Below are positions 54,192 to 61,885 of a stretch of DNA of 64,000 nt, piece after piece. The translations under genes were made by a program, and so were the position numbers. The stretch is from JAJZRV01 sp027442615 (GTDB lineage Bacteria; Pseudomonadota; Gammaproteobacteria; Burkholderiales; Ferrovaceae). How positions within the stretch are numbered: the stretch's first letter is position 1; the number at the start of each line of letters is the position of its first letter. A model generated the notes under the pieces. The model was not told where the DNA came from. It did no database searches and saw nothing but the letters and a program-made list of their open reading frames with translations. The stretch is taken from the NCBI GenBank assembly GCA_027442615.1, contig DAIBBI010000007.1:1-64000 (forward strand). Direction: 5' to 3'.

Positions 54192-54244
54192 TCCACGCGT
54201 TCCACATCACTCGCCACCGGCGGCCAGGTGGAAAGGAGCTGGAT

Positions 54245-54595
54245 TTGCTGGAACATAAACGCCAGCCCCTTGCCCCCCCGGGGTTATTTCTTCGTCGCCT
54301 CGCCAGAAGTTCCGCGATCGCCTTTCTGGTGGTGTGCCTTGCGCTGTTTGTCGGTGTTTTCGGTTATCACACCCTGGAAGGATTGTCATGGATTGATGCG
54401 CTGCTCAACGCCTCCATGATCCTGGGGGGCATGGGCCCGGTGGACGCGCTACGCACCGATGCGGGCAAGATTTTTGCCTCCATTTACGCGTTGTTCAGCG
54501 GTCTTGTGTTCATGCTCGTTGCGGGCATTCTGTTTACGCCCATCCTCCATCGCTTCCTCCACCGGTTTCATCTGGAATCGAGCGAACGGGCCTGA
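54245..54595 (+). CDS. Two-helix membrane protein resembling a 2TM ion channel
   Basis: The 116-residue protein has a basic N-terminus, a membrane helix (AIAFLVVCLALFVGVFGY), a short re-entrant-like segment (SWIDALLNASMILGGMGP) and a second helix (FASIYALFSGLVFMLVAGIL). The order helix-pore-helix is that of Ion_trans_2 potassium channels, but the selectivity filter GYG is replaced by GGMGP, so potassium selectivity is doubtful. The start is TTG 54245 with AGGAG six bases upstream; no ATG suits. The function is unknown. Confidence 0.6.
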   Translation: MLEHKRQPLAPPGLFLRRLARSSAIAFLVVCLALFVGVFGYHTLEGLSWIDALLNASMILGGMGPVDALRTDAGKIFASIYALFSGLVFMLVAGILFTPILHRFLHRFHLESSERA

Positions 54596-54605
54596 TTTCC
54601 CTCAA

Positions 54606-54634
54606 TTGGCCTTGCCCCGAAAATGTATTATATT
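54606..54634 (+). promoter_or_regulatory. Candidate promoter of the 29-residue peptide gene
   Basis: TTGGCC (54606-54611) is followed after 17 bases by TATATT (54629-54634), in a locally AT-rich stretch between two genes. It lies about 70 bases before the peptide start and, with the terminator at 54838, would define a transcript of roughly 220 bases. Confidence 0.45.
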
Positions 54635-54706
54635 TAGTGCACCTCGGGCCGCGGAGGGGCGTGCCGGAATCGTGGCTTTAATCACTCTTTACCAAGGAGG
54701 ATTTCA

Positions 54707-54796
54707 ATGGGAACGATCGCATGGGTGGAATTGATCTCGATCTGGGGGTTGGCAATACTGATCACCATCATGGATAACGCCATGTGGCACAGATAA
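54707..54796 (+). CDS. 29-residue single-helix membrane peptide
   Basis: The frame encodes 29 residues: a start of MGTIAWVELISIWG, then LAILITIMDNAMWHR. A single hydrophobic helix carries one acidic residue near each end. A perfect AAGGAGG (54695-54701) lies five bases before the ATG. Tiny helices like this accompany cytochrome oxidases (CydX, CcoQ-like) or transporters (KdpF-like); the ending DNAMWHR faintly recalls the NAMWGE of CydX in this window. I do not recognise the family. Confidence 0.6.
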   Translation: MGTIAWVELISIWGLAILITIMDNAMWHR

Positions 54797-54837
54797 TTAT
54801 AGTCCGCGCTCCAATGAGCGCCGTTGAAGAATTCAAA

Positions 54838-54864
54838 AGCCCTGCACCGCTGCGGGGCTTTTTT
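54838..54864 (+). terminator. Rho-independent terminator after the small peptide gene
   Basis: AGCCC (54838-54842) pairs with GGGCT (54855-54859), with further pairing of TGC/GC bases inside the loop, and is followed by a run of T residues (54859-54864). It separates the small peptide transcript from srkA. Confidence 0.75.
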
Positions 54865-54928
54865 ATGGCCTGTGTATAATCAGCCCCATGCCTTCAATAC
54901 CCCTCCTGCTGCGAAACGCCGAATTGCC

Positions 54929-55906
54929 GTGACCCCGGACTATGCTGCACTGACCCCCGATTGCATACTGGATGCGCTTGAGAGCGTTGACTTTCAAGGC
55001 GATGGCCGTCTACTGGCCCTCAATAGCTATGAAAACCGAGTCTATCAAGTGGGCATGGAAGAGGGACCACCGCTGGTGACAAAGTTCTATCGCCCCGGTC
55101 GCTGGTCGGATGATGCCATTCTCGAGGAACACGCCTTTCTGCAGGAACTTGCTGATCGCGAAATTCCCGTGGTTCCGGCACTGGTGCGAGGTGGGATAAC
55201 GCTGCATACCTTCAGGGGATTTCGTTTTTCGGTCTCACAGAAGCATGGCGGGCGGGCACCGGAGCTCGAAGATCGCCAAACGCTCGAGTGGATGGGGCGT
55301 TTTCTGGGGCGCATCCATGCCATCGGCGCTCTCCAGCCATTCAGGCATCGCCCCGAACTCAATATCGAATCATTTGGCGTGGGGCCACGGGATTTTCTGT
55401 TGGCGCATGCCTTCATTCCGGACGACTTGATGGCCGCCTACAGCAGCGTGGCCAACCAGGCGCTGGAGGGCGTTCGCCATTGCTTTGCACGAGCTGGCAA
55501 GTCAAGAACCCTGCGACTGCACGGCGACTGCCATCCTGGTAATGTGCTTTGGACGGATGGGGGCCCACATTTCGTCGATTTTGACGATAGCCGCATGGGT
55601 CCAGCGGTTCAGGACCTGTGGATGCTGCTCTCGGGAGAACGCGCCGACATGGTCCGTCAGATGGGCGACGTGCTGTCAGGATATGAAGACTTTTACGATT
55701 TTGACGAGCGCGAACTTCACCTGATTGAGGCGCTGCGCACGCTGCGCCTCATTCACTATGCAGCCTGGCTGGCCCAACGTTGGGACGACCCCGCTTTCAA
55801 GCTGGCCTTTCCGTGGTTCAATACGCAGCGTTATTGGCAGGATCGCATTCTGGAGCTGCGTGAGCAGATTGCCCTGATGGATGAGCCGCCGCTTTGGTCG
55901 GCGTGA
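54929..55906 (+). CDS. srkA: Stress response kinase A (SrkA/YihE)
   Basis: The 325-residue aminoglycoside-phosphotransferase-fold kinase has ALNSYENRVYQVG near residue 28 and VTKFYRPGRWSDD near residue 50. The catalytic loop is LHGDCHPGNVLW near residue 198, and FVDFDDSRMGPAVQDLWML near residue 215 completes the metal site. E. coli SrkA is a Ser/Thr protein kinase that protects against stress-induced death. The start is taken as GTG 54929, which gives the family length; frames starting at 54824 would cross the terminator. The ribosome-binding site is weak. Confidence 0.88.
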   Translation: MTPDYAALTPDCILDALESVDFQGDGRLLALNSYENRVYQVGMEEGPPLVTKFYRPGRWSDDAILEEHAFLQELADREIPVVPALVRGGITLHTFRGFRFSVSQKHGGRAPELEDRQTLEWMGRFLGRIHAIGALQPFRHRPELNIESFGVGPRDFLLAHAFIPDDLMAAYSSVANQALEGVRHCFARAGKSRTLRLHGDCHPGNVLWTDGGPHFVDFDDSRMGPAVQDLWMLLSGERADMVRQMGDVLSGYEDFYDFDERELHLIEALRTLRLIHYAAWLAQRWDDPAFKLAFPWFNTQRYWQDRILELREQIALMDEPPLWSA

Positions 55907-55983
55907 TGAATGGCCCTTGACCTTCAAAAACTTTGGGGTGAGGATGAGGGTGTGTGCGCAACAATCATCGGAGATCAGGCACC

Positions 55984-56331
55984 ATGCAACTACCACTGCA
56001 AATCACCATTCAAAACATCGATCAGTCAGAAGCCCTGGAAGCACGCATTCGCAGCAAGGCCGAAAAGCTCGACGAATTTTTTCAACATATCTCGTCCTGT
56101 CGGGTCGTGGTTGAACGGCAGGACAAGCATCGCCATCAGGGAAAGCAATTCACGGTGCGCATTGACGTCAAGGTTCCCGGTAACGAGATCGTGGTGGATC
56201 GCGCCCATAGTGAAGATGTCTATGTGGCCCTGAGAGACGCCTTTGATTCGGCCAAGCGCCAGCTTGAAGACTATGCGCGCATATTGCGCGGTGATGTCAA
56301 GTTGCACGAGCCCAAGCGTACTGAAACCTAG
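55984..56331 (+). CDS. hpf: Ribosome hibernation promoting factor
   Basis: The 115-residue protein of the HPF/YfiA (sigma-54 modulation) family has the beta-alpha-beta-beta-beta-alpha pattern, including EARIRSKAEKLDEFFQHI near residue 20 and DVYVALRDAFDSAKRQLEDY near residue 80. It lacks the C-terminal dimerisation domain of long HPF, so it is the short type that binds the 30S decoding centre in stationary phase. GGAG lies 11 bases before ATG 55984. It is not next to rpoN, the usual neighbour. Confidence 0.87.
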   Translation: MQLPLQITIQNIDQSEALEARIRSKAEKLDEFFQHISSCRVVVERQDKHRHQGKQFTVRIDVKVPGNEIVVDRAHSEDVYVALRDAFDSAKRQLEDYARILRGDVKLHEPKRTET

Positions 56332-56343
56332 CCCGTGCGGCGC

Positions 56344-56748
56344 ATGCAGTCAGAGCTCTCCATTCCCCTCGATGAAGTGGAAATCTGCGCAATCCGTGCA
56401 CAGGGCAGTGGTGGGCAGAACGTCAACAAAGTTTCCAATGCCGTGCATTTGCGCTTTGCCATTGCCGATTCTTCCTTACCGGAAGCCGTTCGCGAGCGTC
56501 TTCTGAAGCTGGGCGATCAGCGCATCAGCAAGGAGGGTGTTGTGATCATCAAGGCTCAGAAGTTTCGCAGTCTTGAGAAGAACCGCATCGAAGCGCTCCA
56601 TCGATTGCAAGACCTGGTTCAAAGTGTCGCCATGCCGCCAAAGCTGCGTCGGCCTACGCGGCCCACAAGAGGGGCGGTGGAAAGGAGGATGGAAAGCAAG
56701 GCAAGACGCGCCCGGGTAAAAGCGGGTCGAGGGCGGATCAGCGAGTAG
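56344..56748 (+). CDS. arfB: Alternative ribosome-rescue factor ArfB (YaeJ)
   Basis: The 134-residue peptidyl-tRNA hydrolase has the release-factor-like GGQ motif in RAQGSGGQNVNKVSNAVHL near residue 22 and a very basic C-terminal tail (RPTRPTRGAVERRMESKARRA split over residues 100-125) that enters the empty mRNA channel of stalled ribosomes. An in-frame GTG at 56335 is an alternative start. It follows hpf by 12 bases, a functional pairing of ribosome-maintenance genes. Confidence 0.92.
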   Translation: MQSELSIPLDEVEICAIRAQGSGGQNVNKVSNAVHLRFAIADSSLPEAVRERLLKLGDQRISKEGVVIIKAQKFRSLEKNRIEALHRLQDLVQSVAMPPKLRRPTRPTRGAVERRMESKARRARVKAGRGRISE

Positions 56749-56754
56749 CTGGCC

Positions 56755-57468
56755 TTAGATGCCGAGGTAAGCGCGCTTGACCTCGGGGTCCTCCAGCAGG
56801 GCCTTTGCAGTGCCGGATTGCCTCATCACGCCGGTTTCCATAACATAGCCCCGGTCGGCCACTTCCAGTGCTGCGAAGACATCCTGCTCCACCAACAGGA
56901 CGGTGATGCCCTGGCTGCGAATCGTCGAAAGCACTTCAAGCAGTTGATCCACGATGACCGGGGCCAGTCCCAGGCTCATTTCATCCACCATCAACAGTTT
57001 TGGGGCAGCCATCAGAGCGCGGCCAATGGCACACATCTGCTGTTCGCCTCCCGACAGACTGCCGGCACGCTGGCTGCGTCGCTCGTGGAGTTTTGGAAAG
57101 AGCGCGTAAACCGATTCCAGACTGTGCTGGACGGACCGTTTGTCACGGCGTGCGAAGGCGCCCATCATGAGATTTTCCTGCACCGTCATCCTGTCAAACA
57201 GTTGGCGTCCTTCGGGCACCTGCACGATGCCGTGCCTGAAGGCCTGTTCGGGTGTCAGCCCGGCGAGGTCGTGACCGTCAAAAGTCAGCGTGCCGGTGCT
57301 GGAAAGCACGCGGGAGAGGGCACGCAACAGCGTGGTTTTACCCGCACCATTGCTGCCCACGAGTGCGACGATTTCGCCGCGACGGATTTCTATATGAATG
57401 TCCCTCAGTACCGGAACTCCCCCATATCCGCAAAGCATCCCCTGCACGTTCAACAAGGTTTCGTTCAT
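56755..57468 (-). CDS. livF: Branched-chain amino-acid ABC transporter ATPase LivF
   Basis: The 237-residue ATPase has Walker A GSNGAGKTTLLRAL near residue 38, the ABC signature SLSGGEQQMCAIGRAL near residue 137 and Walker B KLLMVDEMSLGLAP. It is the second ATPase of a Liv-type importer and overlaps livG by four bases. It converges with arfB six bases away. Confidence 0.93.
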   Translation of the reverse strand: MNETLLNVQGMLCGYGGVPVLRDIHIEIRRGEIVALVGSNGAGKTTLLRALSRVLSSTGTLTFDGHDLAGLTPEQAFRHGIVQVPEGRQLFDRMTVQENLMMGAFARRDKRSVQHSLESVYALFPKLHERRSQRAGSLSGGEQQMCAIGRALMAAPKLLMVDEMSLGLAPVIVDQLLEVLSTIRSQGITVLLVEQDVFAALEVADRGYVMETGVMRQSGTAKALLEDPEVKRAYLGI

Positions 57469-58205
57469 GCCCTTCGCCGTCCCAGGTAGGCTTCGATGAC
57501 ACGCGGATCTTCCAGCACTTCGTCTGGTTTTCCCTCGATGATTTGCTGCCCATGGTGGAGCACCAGCAACCGATCCGAAAGGCGCTGGATGACCTTGATG
57601 ACATGTTCGATTACCAGTATGGAAATACCGGTGCTGCGCACCTTTTTGATGGCTTCGATCACTTCGTCGATTTCAGCATGATTGAGCCCCGCCATGACCT
57701 CGTCGAGCAGCAGCAGCTTGGGCTTCATGGCCATGGCCTTGGCCAGTTCAAGGCGCTTTCGATCCGGGCCGCCCAACTCGTCGGCGCGCCGCCCCGCCTG
57801 ATGTTGCAGGTCCATGAGCTCCAGCCATTCGCGCGCTTCTTCGCGCGCAACCCGCAAGGCCTTTGCCGCCGTCGATGTTCCGAACAACGCGCCCACGGCG
57901 ATGTTGTCCAGAACGGTCAGCCCGGGAAACGGCTTCATGATCTGGAACGTGCGGCCGATCCCTGCCCGGGCCCGGCGGTATGCCGGAAGGGTTTTGATGG
58001 AGCGGCCTTCGAATAAAATATCGCCAGTGGTCGGCATGATGCTGCCGCTGATGAGGCTGACCAGCGTCGTCTTTCCTGCGCCGTTGGGACCGATCAACCC
58101 CATGGTTTCACTTGGCGCGATGGTGAAATTGACGCCATTGACGGCCACGAGCCCGCCAAAGCGTTTGCTCAGATCGCGGATTTCAAGGATATGAGGTGAG
58201 GTCAT
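57465..58205 (-). CDS. livG: Branched-chain amino-acid ABC transporter ATPase LivG
   Basis: The 246-residue ATPase has Walker A GPNGAGKTTLVSLISG near residue 39 and Walker B LLLLDEVMAGLNHAE near residue 160. The signature region reads DELGGPDRKRLELAKAM, so the usual LSGG is LGGP, a variation seen in some Liv ATPases. It overlaps both livF and livM by four bases, indicating one operon. Confidence 0.92.
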   Translation of the reverse strand: MTSPHILEIRDLSKRFGGLVAVNGVNFTIAPSETMGLIGPNGAGKTTLVSLISGSIMPTTGDILFEGRSIKTLPAYRRARAGIGRTFQIMKPFPGLTVLDNIAVGALFGTSTAAKALRVAREEAREWLELMDLQHQAGRRADELGGPDRKRLELAKAMAMKPKLLLLDEVMAGLNHAEIDEVIEAIKKVRSTGISILVIEHVIKVIQRLSDRLLVLHHGQQIIEGKPDEVLEDPRVIEAYLGRRRA

Positions 58206-59152
58206 AGGCGGTGCTGTTTGACGTTTTCGTTAAAGTAGCGCCAGCCTGTGTCGCGAAACCGGCGTATCAGGTCTGCCAGGCCGCGCGGCATGAAGACCAC
58301 GGCTGTTACGATGACGATGCCAAAAAAGAGGCTGGCCACGGTGGAGACTTCGGTGGACAGGGTTTCGGAGATGCCGGAGAGTACGAATGCGCCAATCACA
58401 GGTCCCAGGACAGAGCCAGGTCCGCCAAATACCGTCATGATGATCATTTTGACGTTGAGGCTGAGGTCAAAGGCGCTAACCGGGTCGATGAAGGTAATCC
58501 AGTAGGCATGGATGCCTCCTGCCAGCGCACTGAAAACGCCGGCCAGGGCAAAGGCCAGGACTTTATAGAGCGTGGTGTTGATGCCCATGGAAGCCGCGGC
58601 ATCCTCGTTTTCGCGGATGGCAATCAGACCGAAACCAAAACGGCTGCGCGAAATCCAGAAGATGGTCAGCGTTGCCAGTACCAGGGTGGCCAGTGACAGC
58701 TCGTAGAAAAGTGCATCACCGTTCAGAAGCGGCAATACCAGCCCCGTGTTGCGCCCGGCAATCTCGAGATTGGAGACAATCGCGGTCATGACCTGCGACA
58801 GGGCCAGGGTGGCAATGGCAAAGTAGTGACCGCGCAGGCGTAGCACCGGCAGCCCCATCACCAGCGCAAAGAGGACGGAGAGCAGGGCGCCAAAGGCCAG
58901 TCCCACGCCAAAAGGCAGTTGCCATTGCACCATCGCGATGGCAGTACCGTAGCTGCCCAGACCAAAAAACACGGAGTTGCCAAAGGAGGCGTAACCCGTG
59001 TAGCCACCGATGATGTTCCAGCCCTGCGCCAATGTGGCGAGCAACAGCGTGGCGATGCCGAACTGGATGACGGTCGGGGATGCAAACCAGGGTAGTGCGC
59101 CTAGCAATAGGACTGCGATGGCGGTCAACAGGAATTTTGTCCGGAGGTTCAT
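58202..59152 (-). CDS. livM: Branched-chain amino-acid ABC transporter permease LivM
   Basis: The 316-residue permease has eight to nine predicted helices. The LivM landmarks GYTGYASFGNSVFFGLGSYG near residue 50 and AIRENEDAAASMGINTTLYK near residue 190 are present; the latter is the cytoplasmic loop contacting the ATPases. It overlaps livG and livH by four bases each. Confidence 0.93.
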   Translation of the reverse strand: MNLRTKFLLTAIAVLLLGALPWFASPTVIQFGIATLLLATLAQGWNIIGGYTGYASFGNSVFFGLGSYGTAIAMVQWQLPFGVGLAFGALLSVLFALVMGLPVLRLRGHYFAIATLALSQVMTAIVSNLEIAGRNTGLVLPLLNGDALFYELSLATLVLATLTIFWISRSRFGFGLIAIRENEDAAASMGINTTLYKVLAFALAGVFSALAGGIHAYWITFIDPVSAFDLSLNVKMIIMTVFGGPGSVLGPVIGAFVLSGISETLSTEVSTVASLFFGIVIVTAVVFMPRGLADLIRRFRDTGWRYFNENVKQHRL

Positions 59153-60012
59153 GAGGTTGATCCAAGCAGGCCGTTAGGGCGAACGACCAGGACGAGGACG
59201 AGAATGCCAAAACTGGCCACATCCACGAAGGTAGGTCCGATGTAGAGCGCTGTGAGCGATTCGACGATGCCAAGGAAAATGCCGCCGACCACCACGCCCA
59301 GCGGGCTTTCCAGACCGCCGATGATGGCGATGGCAAATGATTTTGCCGTGAGCGTGGCGCCGATGTATGGATTGATCTGCGACACAACGCCGTAGAGATC
59401 GCCGGCTCCGCCGGCAAGCGCGGCTCCGATGCCAAAGGTCATGGCGTAGATGGATTTTGGTGCCACACCATAGAGGCGTGCGGCTCCCAGATTTTGCGCC
59501 GTGGCACGAATACCCCGACCCAGGCGCGTGTGCAGGAGAAACAGCCACATGGAAAAGGTCAGCAGCAGCGCTACGACAAAGGCGAGAACCCTGACCCAGG
59601 GCAGGGTGACTCCGAATGCCATGAAATTCGAGCCGGCATAGCTGGGGTTGATGGTGCGGTAGTCGGCGCTAAAGAGGATTTGTGCAAGCTGGGTCAGTAC
59701 CACGTCAATCCCGAAGGTGATCAGGAGTGTGTTGAACATGGCCGAGCGGGCGATCAGGTTCAATACCCCGCCCTGTAGAAGGTAGCCCACGCAGAACAAC
59801 GCTGCCATCGAGATGGGTAGTGCAACGAAGGGGTCCATGTCGAACAGGGTGAAGAGATAGTAGCCGACGTAGGCCCCCAGCATGATGAACGCGCCGTGGG
59901 CCAGGTTGACAATGTTAAGCACCCCCCAAACCAGGGCCAGGCCCAGGGCCATCAGCGCATAGAGGCCCCCAAGGAGTACGCCGTTGGCAAGAATTTGAGC
60001 AAGCAATTGCAT
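59149..60012 (-). CDS. livH: Branched-chain amino-acid ABC transporter permease LivH
   Basis: The 287-residue permease opens GVLLGGLYALMALGLALVWG and carries NIVNLAHGAFIMLGAY near residue 34, both diagnostic for LivH. The coupling-loop segment RATAQNLGAARLYGVAPKS lies near residue 170. It pairs with LivM. The binding-protein gene is 47 bases upstream. Confidence 0.93.
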   Translation of the reverse strand: MQLLAQILANGVLLGGLYALMALGLALVWGVLNIVNLAHGAFIMLGAYVGYYLFTLFDMDPFVALPISMAALFCVGYLLQGGVLNLIARSAMFNTLLITFGIDVVLTQLAQILFSADYRTINPSYAGSNFMAFGVTLPWVRVLAFVVALLLTFSMWLFLLHTRLGRGIRATAQNLGAARLYGVAPKSIYAMTFGIGAALAGGAGDLYGVVSQINPYIGATLTAKSFAIAIIGGLESPLGVVVGGIFLGIVESLTALYIGPTFVDVASFGILVLVLVVRPNGLLGSTS

Positions 60013-60059
60013 CGCGTGGAAAACCCCGCTTTAAGAATGAGGCCTGTCGAATTGACGGT

Positions 60060-61256
60060 CTAGCGCTTGTCCCAAGGTGGCATGGGGTATTGCGGAGTCG
60101 CGAGCATTCCGTTCTGCGAATAGATGGCCTTGACCTGGTCGTTTTGCACTTGAATCACGGTTTGCGGCAGGCTGATCTGTCCGGTGGCATTGAACGCAAC
60201 GGTGCCGTAGAGGCTGGGAAAGTTGACCTGGGAAATGGCATCCCGTACCTTTTTCGGATCCAGCGAGCCGGCAGCTTCCATGGCTTTGACAAAGGCTTCA
60301 ACGTCGGCAACGGCCGAGGCAGAGTGGTAATCAGGGTCGTAGCCAAAGCGTGCGACATAAGCCTTGGCAAAGTCTGCGGCGTTGCCAAAATAGAGGTCCT
60401 TGCTGGTCGGTGAGATGACCCAGGGGGTCATGCCAAAAGCGTAGTTTGAATCCTTGCCAAGCGCTTTACGAAAATCGGCCGTGGGTACGCCCACCGTAAA
60501 TGAATACATTTTGGGGGCAAGGTTGAGGCTTTTGGCCTGGCGCACGAAGTTAAGGGCCTCGGTCTCGTGGCCGGAAACCAGGATTGCATCCGGATTGCTG
60601 GATTTAAGTTGCGAGATCAGGGTGCTGAAGTCACTGGTGTTGCTGCTGTAGCGTTGGTCCAGGGTGAGTTTTATCCCGGCATTCTGCAGGAGTTCGCGCG
60701 TGCCATTTGCAACGGAGACGTCAAAGGCATCGTCGGCGTAGAGCAGCGCGACGGTTTTGGGCGCAGGGTTGAGCTTGCCCATCATGGCAATCGTGCTTTC
60801 AAAGTACTTGCTGGCTACGGGCAGGGTGCCAAAAATGTACTTGTAGCCGCGATTGAAAATCTGGTCGGACGCACCACCACCCTGGATCATGGGAACCTGG
60901 TACTTTTCGGCGACTGAGGAATCGGCCAGGGCAAAGTCGCTGGCGAAGGGACCTAACAGAAAATTGACCTTGTCTTGCGTCAGCAACTGCACATACTGGC
61001 GCACGCTCAAATTGCTGTCCGACTGGTTGTCAAGAATTTTCAGGGCCAGGGTGTAGGTTTTCCCGCCCACCTTGACGCCGCCGCGTTCGTTGATTTTTTC
61101 CACGGCGAACTTGTAACTGTCGCGATAATAGCGGCCTGTGTTGGCCAGGGCTCCGGTTTCCTGCACCGAAGCCCCGAGGGTGATCGTTTCCTGGGCAAAG
61201 GCGGAAGACATGCTCGTCGCCAGCGTGAACGCCATGAACCCTAAAGCTCGTTTCAT
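60060..61256 (-). CDS. livK: Periplasmic substrate-binding protein of the Liv transporter
   Basis: The 398-residue type I periplasmic binding protein has a signal peptide ending in SSAFAQE and the family opening ITLGASVQETGALANTGRYYRD. It contains LGPFASDFALADSSVAEKYQVP near residue 100, split by normal spacing. It resembles LivJ/LivK, but this family also binds amides, short-chain acids and other ligands, so leucine-type substrates are assumed, not shown. It is the first gene of the five-gene minus-strand group. Confidence 0.9.
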   Translation of the reverse strand: MKRALGFMAFTLATSMSSAFAQETITLGASVQETGALANTGRYYRDSYKFAVEKINERGGVKVGGKTYTLALKILDNQSDSNLSVRQYVQLLTQDKVNFLLGPFASDFALADSSVAEKYQVPMIQGGGASDQIFNRGYKYIFGTLPVASKYFESTIAMMGKLNPAPKTVALLYADDAFDVSVANGTRELLQNAGIKLTLDQRYSSNTSDFSTLISQLKSSNPDAILVSGHETEALNFVRQAKSLNLAPKMYSFTVGVPTADFRKALGKDSNYAFGMTPWVISPTSKDLYFGNAADFAKAYVARFGYDPDYHSASAVADVEAFVKAMEAAGSLDPKKVRDAISQVNFPSLYGTVAFNATGQISLPQTVIQVQNDQVKAIYSQNGMLATPQYPMPPWDKR

Positions 61257-61357
61257 AGAAGGCCTCCTCTCCGTATCGTTATTTTATGGGCCTGGATGCC
61301 CAAGCCTCGTGTTTGTGGGGAACAGTATACGAGATTGGTGATAATTCCTGAAAGTAC

Positions 61358-61379
61358 GAAATCCCGTTTTACGGATTTC
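61358..61379. promoter_or_regulatory. Inverted repeat upstream of the metal-efflux genes
   Basis: GAAATCC (61358-61364) and GGATTTC (61373-61379) form a perfect 7-bp dyad with an eight-base spacer in the 140-base divergent gap between livK and the efflux group. A TATGAT follows at 61383-61388, but it is so close to ATG 61397 that it can only serve a leaderless or downstream start. The dyad could be an operator. Confidence 0.35.
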
Positions 61380-61396
61380 TGCTATGATTTGAAATC

Positions 61397-61810
61397 ATGT
61401 GCAAGAAGAACACGCGTCGTTGGGTATCGCTTTTTGCTCTCATCATGCTGGCTGCAAGCCAGTGCATGACTGCGGCTCACGCATGTCAACAACTTTTCCC
61501 CGCAGAAAGCCCTCCCGCAACATGGGCCGTCCCCATGCCGGCTGACTGTGCCGGAATGGACATGGAGCGCGCACCTGTAACCGATGAATCCCGGTCGCCG
61601 CTTTGCCATGCCCATTGCGAACAGGTGGCGCAGATGCTGCAGCATGGCGCTCCAGATTTGTCGCCGGTGGGCCTGGTCGCCCTTTTCGAGCTGCCTCGGC
61701 CAGATGTCGGTGCAGCCATGCACTCCAGCACTGTCGTACTGCATCCCCAACTTCACCTGACGCAAGGCTCTCCGCCGCTGCGCATCCAGTACCAGGTTTT
61801 TCGGATCTAG
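61397..61810 (+). CDS. Small exported protein heading the metal-efflux genes
   Basis: The 137-residue protein has a signal peptide (VSLFALIMLAASQC, then MTAAHACQQ) and a mature region with Met/Cys/His-containing segments (ADCAGMDMERAP and LCHAHCEQV). These could bind metal ions. It ends in RIQYQVFRI. Small unannotated proteins of this shape commonly precede CzcC/CusC-type genes in Betaproteobacteria. Its role, presumably periplasmic metal sensing or chaperoning, is inferred only from composition and position. Confidence 0.6.
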   Translation: MCKKNTRRWVSLFALIMLAASQCMTAAHACQQLFPAESPPATWAVPMPADCAGMDMERAPVTDESRSPLCHAHCEQVAQMLQHGAPDLSPVGLVALFELPRPDVGAAMHSSTVVLHPQLHLTQGSPPLRIQYQVFRI

Positions 61811-61885
61811 GTCTTCTCCCCAACCCAGGGCGTGCCGCAACGGTTTGCGCCACGGATTCTGCCATTTGTCGGGAGCAAGACCATC

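Noticed and set aside
53947..54210. Gly/Ala/Pro-rich or Leu-rich frames opposite the Gln-rich gene
   Set aside because: They are reverse-complement products of the same CAG-type repeat and lack start signals.
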